This document shows positions 6,405 to 9,200 of a stretch of 9,200 nucleotides of DNA, in pieces. The position numbers and the translations under genes are program-made. A model generated the notes under the pieces. It searched no databases and had not been told where the DNA came from. It worked only from the letters and a program-made list of their open reading frames with translations. Where the stretch lies: NCBI GenBank assembly GCA_965658375.1, contig CBFHSD010000064.1:1-9200 (forward strand). The letters are read 5' to 3'. Numbering within the stretch: position 1 is the first letter of the stretch; every line of letters starts with the position of its first letter. This DNA comes from CBFHSD01 sp965658375 (GTDB lineage Bacteria > Bacteroidota > Bacteroidia > Flavobacteriales_G > Salibacteraceae).

Positions 6405-8867
6405 TTAAAAAAACTTCAGCTTTTTATTCTTTTTCTTTTTATCGTCCTCATCGAAATAACCATAACCATAGCCATAGCCATAGCCATAGCCATAGCCATA
6501 GCCATAGCCATAGCCATAGCCTTCTGTGTTTTGAAAATCATTATAGATTACTCCAGTCTTGGATTGATTCTTTCCAATAAACTGATCTTCCACAAACTCT
6601 AAAAAATCAAGATACGTATAGTTATGTCTCACCACAAATAAGTTCACATCAGAATACTTTGTCAATAAATTAGCGTCTGCAACCAAACCAATAGGGGGAG
6701 TATCAAGAATAATCACGTCATATTTCAGCTTCAATTCATCTAGTAAAATCTCCAAGCGATCTACCTCTAATAGTTCAGAAGGATTAGGGGGAATAGGTCC
6801 TGCAGAAATAACGTCTAGGTTGTCTGCAAATGTAGTTTGTACAATTTCATGAGACTCTACTTTTCCAATGAGGTAATTCGTCAATCCAATCTCATTGGAT
6901 AAATTGAAGTCATTAAATATTTTTGGCTTTCTCAAATCCATTCCGATTAAAACAACCTTTTTACCACTGAGGGCATAAACTAAAGATAAATTTATACTTG
7001 TGAAGGTTTTCCCTTCGCCTCCAACTGAACTCGTCACCAGAATACAATCTCCTTCATCTCTATTGCTCTTAGACAAATTAAGATATGGGATATTCATACG
7101 TGCTGCCCTAAACCCCTCCGATATTGATGATTTAGGATTTTCATGCACCACCAAATTTGAACTGTAATTGGAATGCCCAATTGTCGCTATTACTGAAACT
7201 CCCAAACATTTTTCAATTTCCTTTTTATCCTGAACTTTATTATTTAAAAAATATTTTAGAATTGTAAATCCCACTGGAAATAACACCCCTAATATTATAC
7301 CCAATAAATAGTTCCTTGATTTATTGGGACCAATAGGCTTTTGACCTATGTCTTCTGCACGATCAATAATTTTTGTGTTCGGAGTGTTTGACGCTTTCAC
7401 AATGCCTACTTCTGCTTGTTTTTGCAGTAAGTAGGTATATTGATTGTCAGATAATTGATATTTCCTGTTGATGTTTAGGAAAGCTTGTTCTGTTTCGGGT
7501 AGGCTTGAGATTTCACTTTCGATGTCATCTATACGTTCCTGAACATCCATCTTTTGAATATCCAAACTTTCAATGGCGGATTCGAGACTTTCTAAAATAG
7601 AATTCCTTGTTTGTATAATTTCACTCTTAAGTTGAACTTTCAGTGGATTCTGCTCTTCCATTGAATAAGTAAATTTTTCATACTCAAAACTCAATTGAAG
7701 TAACTTATTTACCAATTCCGAAACCATTGATTCTTCTAACCCAACTAAAGATGGAGTTACTAAATCAGTATAACTTTGATTCTCCTTCAAGTAGCCCTCT
7801 AGGTAATTGAAATATTTCTCCGTCAATTCGACTGTAGCCATTTGATTCTCAAGAATTAAATACTTTTCTAGCAAACGTTCCGACTTTGTATCTAAACTTA
7901 GGATCTTATTTTGACTTCTAAAGTTCTTCAACTCTTTTTCCGCACTTTTCAGCGTATCTCTTACAAGGCTCAACTGCCCATTAATAAAATCCAAAGTACT
8001 TTCGGCCACTAAATTCTTTTGGTATAGCTCATACCTCACTAGTTCATCTACGGTCTTATTCAGATATAGCGCAAGAGCCTTTCTGTTTGGTCCTTTGATG
8101 CTTAACTCCAATATTTGACCATCATCCTCTACTTGTTCTACCTTAACTTTTTCGGAATAGTACTTCCAAATATTTTGTGGATTTCGAAATTTAAAATATT
8201 GACTACCAGTGCTTTTCGTTTCCAAACCAGTTTTTAAGAACCTGATTTTAAAGCATTCAGACTCTATCCACTCATCAAAAGGAAATAATCCGTTCAGTTC
8301 ATCAATCTTTTCAAGGCCCACTTCATCTATTTCACTTGTGGAAAAAACCATCACTTTGGCTTTGAGGTCCTCTTCTTTCAGGCGGTCCAAAATCGGAATG
8401 ATTCGGACCATTCCTTCCTCACTTCTATACTGAAAATCAATTCCAATAGGTTGTGGATGACTCTTATCAAATTCCACTGTCATAAAAGTCGCGCCATATT
8501 CATCAGCTGTTTTTAGCCTTCCCTCTCCACGGTACGCCACTTCGAAATTTAGTTTATCAATCACCTTTTTATTATGTGTTCTACTACTTAAAACAGTTTT
8601 CTGAAGTGCTAGAATATCCGCATTATTCCCCCAATTGAAGACTAATGATACATTATTCGATAAGAAAGGGTTCTCCTCTACTTGAAGATAAATGGTTGTA
8701 GACAGTTCATAAATATTCGTTGCATACCGATTGATTATGAAAGAAATTCCTAAACCTAAAGAAACACAAATAATGATCAATTTCCATTGAGAAATAATCT
8801 TTCCAATAAGTAGTTTTACGTCTAACTCATCGGAACCATTCGAATTGGATAATTCATCTTGATTCAT
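6405..8867 (-). CDS. wzc: Wzc-type polysaccharide co-polymerase and bacterial tyrosine autokinase
   Basis: An inner-membrane protein (820 aa from ATG) that controls chain length and export of the polymer together with the Wza-type channel. Numbering here counts an in-frame TTG just before the ATG as residue 1. After a short cytoplasmic N-terminus come TM1 (about 30-48), a large periplasmic domain with Wzz-like ends and a coiled-coil-rich middle (about 285-470), a Pro-containing QKPIGPNK just before TM2 (about 521-541), and a cytoplasmic kinase. The kinase shows the oligomerisation motif E585-x2-R588-x2-R591, Walker A SSVGGEGKT (614-622), Walker A' VVLIGMDLRKP, and Walker B VIILDTPP (719-726). 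The usual first Asp of Walker A' is Gly. The tail carries eleven Gly-Tyr pairs and then DEDDKKKKNKK; tail tyrosines are the autophosphorylation sites in this family. The ATG lies 4 bases past the stop of the export gene, so the two are one unit. Confidence 0.95.
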   Translation of the reverse strand: MNQDELSNSNGSDELDVKLLIGKIISQWKLIIICVSLGLGISFIINRYATNIYELSTTIYLQVEENPFLSNNVSLVFNWGNNADILALQKTVLSSRTHNKKVIDKLNFEVAYRGEGRLKTADEYGATFMTVEFDKSHPQPIGIDFQYRSEEGMVRIIPILDRLKEEDLKAKVMVFSTSEIDEVGLEKIDELNGLFPFDEWIESECFKIRFLKTGLETKSTGSQYFKFRNPQNIWKYYSEKVKVEQVEDDGQILELSIKGPNRKALALYLNKTVDELVRYELYQKNLVAESTLDFINGQLSLVRDTLKSAEKELKNFRSQNKILSLDTKSERLLEKYLILENQMATVELTEKYFNYLEGYLKENQSYTDLVTPSLVGLEESMVSELVNKLLQLSFEYEKFTYSMEEQNPLKVQLKSEIIQTRNSILESLESAIESLDIQKMDVQERIDDIESEISSLPETEQAFLNINRKYQLSDNQYTYLLQKQAEVGIVKASNTPNTKIIDRAEDIGQKPIGPNKSRNYLLGIILGVLFPVGFTILKYFLNNKVQDKKEIEKCLGVSVIATIGHSNYSSNLVVHENPKSSISEGFRAARMNIPYLNLSKSNRDEGDCILVTSSVGGEGKTFTSINLSLVYALSGKKVVLIGMDLRKPKIFNDFNLSNEIGLTNYLIGKVESHEIVQTTFADNLDVISAGPIPPNPSELLEVDRLEILLDELKLKYDVIILDTPPIGLVADANLLTKYSDVNLFVVRHNYTYLDFLEFVEDQFIGKNQSKTGVIYNDFQNTEGYGYGYGYGYGYGYGYGYGYGYFDEDDKKKKNKKLKFF
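6456..6521 (-). repeat. In-frame hexanucleotide tandem repeat encoding (Gly-Tyr)11 at the kinase C-terminus
   Basis: Read on the minus strand there are nine perfect GGCTAT units, followed by two GGTTAT units, with no interruption. They encode eleven Gly-Tyr dipeptides (residues 784-805 of the kinase). Because the unit is 6 bases, slippage would add or remove one Gly-Tyr pair without a frameshift. The identical codons in nine units suggest recent expansion or ongoing slippage rather than selection on protein alone. Tyr-rich tails are normal for these kinases; the repeat purity is the notable part. Confidence 0.97.
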
Positions 8868-8871
8868 CAAA

Positions 8872-9200
8872 TTAATTTTGTAAGTAAGCTAATATCACAA
8901 GCGTACTTGTGATTAAGGATAAAATTAAAGTCAGCGACTGTGCACCATCCGTTCCAATCCCATAACTTTTTTGTTTTAAAGGTTCCACGTAGATCACATC
9001 ATTCGGGTGAATGAAATAAAATGGAGAAGAAATGATACTTTGATCCAACAAATTCACTTCGTGAATACGCGTTCCATTTGGATACTGGCGAATAACCTTA
9101 ACTTGATCTCGTTTCGCCACGACATTCAAATCACCAGCACTGGCAATGGCCTCAAATATGGTCAATTGATTTTGGAGAATGGTGTATTTACCAGGTCTAT
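8872..9200 (-). CDS. Wza-type polysaccharide export protein, C-terminal part; 5' end outside window
   Basis: The outer-membrane channel component that exports the polymer made by the locus. The open frame continues to the window edge (RPGKYTILQNQLTIFEAIASAGDL), so the gene starts beyond 9200 and no internal start should be used. What is visible is the end of an SLBB (soluble ligand-binding beta-grasp) domain: the TIFEAIASAGDL phrase, VKVIRQYPNGTRIHEVNL, and PNDVIYVEPL, which is typical of Wza family members. A hydrophobic C-terminal segment (about 20 residues, SLTLILSLITSTLVILAYL) follows, as in many Bacteroidota homologues where it may anchor the protein or form the outer-membrane ring. It ends 4 bases before the Wzc-type gene starts. 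The family call is firm; about 110 residues are seen. Confidence 0.9.
   Translation of the reverse strand, partial: RPGKYTILQNQLTIFEAIASAGDLNVVAKRDQVKVIRQYPNGTRIHEVNLLDQSIISSPFYFIHPNDVIYVEPLKQKSYGIGTDGAQSLTLILSLITSTLVILAYLQN

Noticed and set aside
6456..6521. CRISPR-like or intergenic tandem array
   Set aside because: The units are contiguous 6-mers with no spacers and lie in frame within the kinase gene.
6309..6602. Plus-strand open frame with a long Ile-Ala repeat
   Set aside because: It is the antisense reading of the GGCTAT repeat and the kinase C-terminus. The Ile-Ala run follows from the hexamer, and there is no separate support for expression.

Overview
The window is a stretch of an exopolysaccharide or capsule locus from a member of the Bacteroidota, most likely a Cytophagales-type marine or soil bacterium. 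The phylum call rests on four things: a near-perfect Bacteroidota promoter (TTTG, 19 bases, TAAATTTG), moderately AT-rich DNA with little Shine-Dalgarno signal, a Wzc-type kinase ending in a Gly-Tyr repeat followed by Asp/Lys, and a UpxY-like NusG paralogue at the head of a sugar-nucleotide operon. The genus is not resolved.

Every gene lies on the minus strand, so transcription runs from position 9200 towards 1. The first block is the secretion machinery: the C-terminal end of a Wza-type outer-membrane export protein (8872 to beyond 9200), followed 4 bases later by a full-length Wzc-type chain-length regulator and tyrosine autokinase (6405-8867).

A 179-base gap (6226-6404) separates the blocks and is the regulatory centre of the window. 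It holds a Bacteroidota promoter whose -7 box sits inside a perfect 10-bp inverted repeat, then a short GC-rich leader. The leader opens a second block: a winged-helix protein with a degenerate nucleotidyltransferase-like domain (5701-6225), overlapping by 13 bases a UpxY/RfaH-like antiterminator (5195-5713).

Downstream come the sugar-nucleotide genes: a TviB/WbpO-type UDP-N-acetylhexosamine 6-dehydrogenase, RfbB dTDP-glucose 4,6-dehydratase, a WbpP/TviC-type 4-epimerase, a long eukaryote-like UDP-glucose 6-dehydrogenase, and the start of RfbA. Together they imply an acidic polymer built from UDP-GlcA, an N-acetylhexosaminuronic acid and a dTDP-6-deoxyhexose (possibly rhamnose). Glycosyltransferases, flippase, polymerase, rfbC and rfbD are not in the window and probably lie beyond position 1.

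Four points deserve attention: the palindrome over the promoter, the translationally coupled HTH/antiterminator pair, the pure GGCTAT repeat that sets the number of tail tyrosines in the kinase, and an rfbA reading frame with no usable start codon unless one base is restored in an A run.
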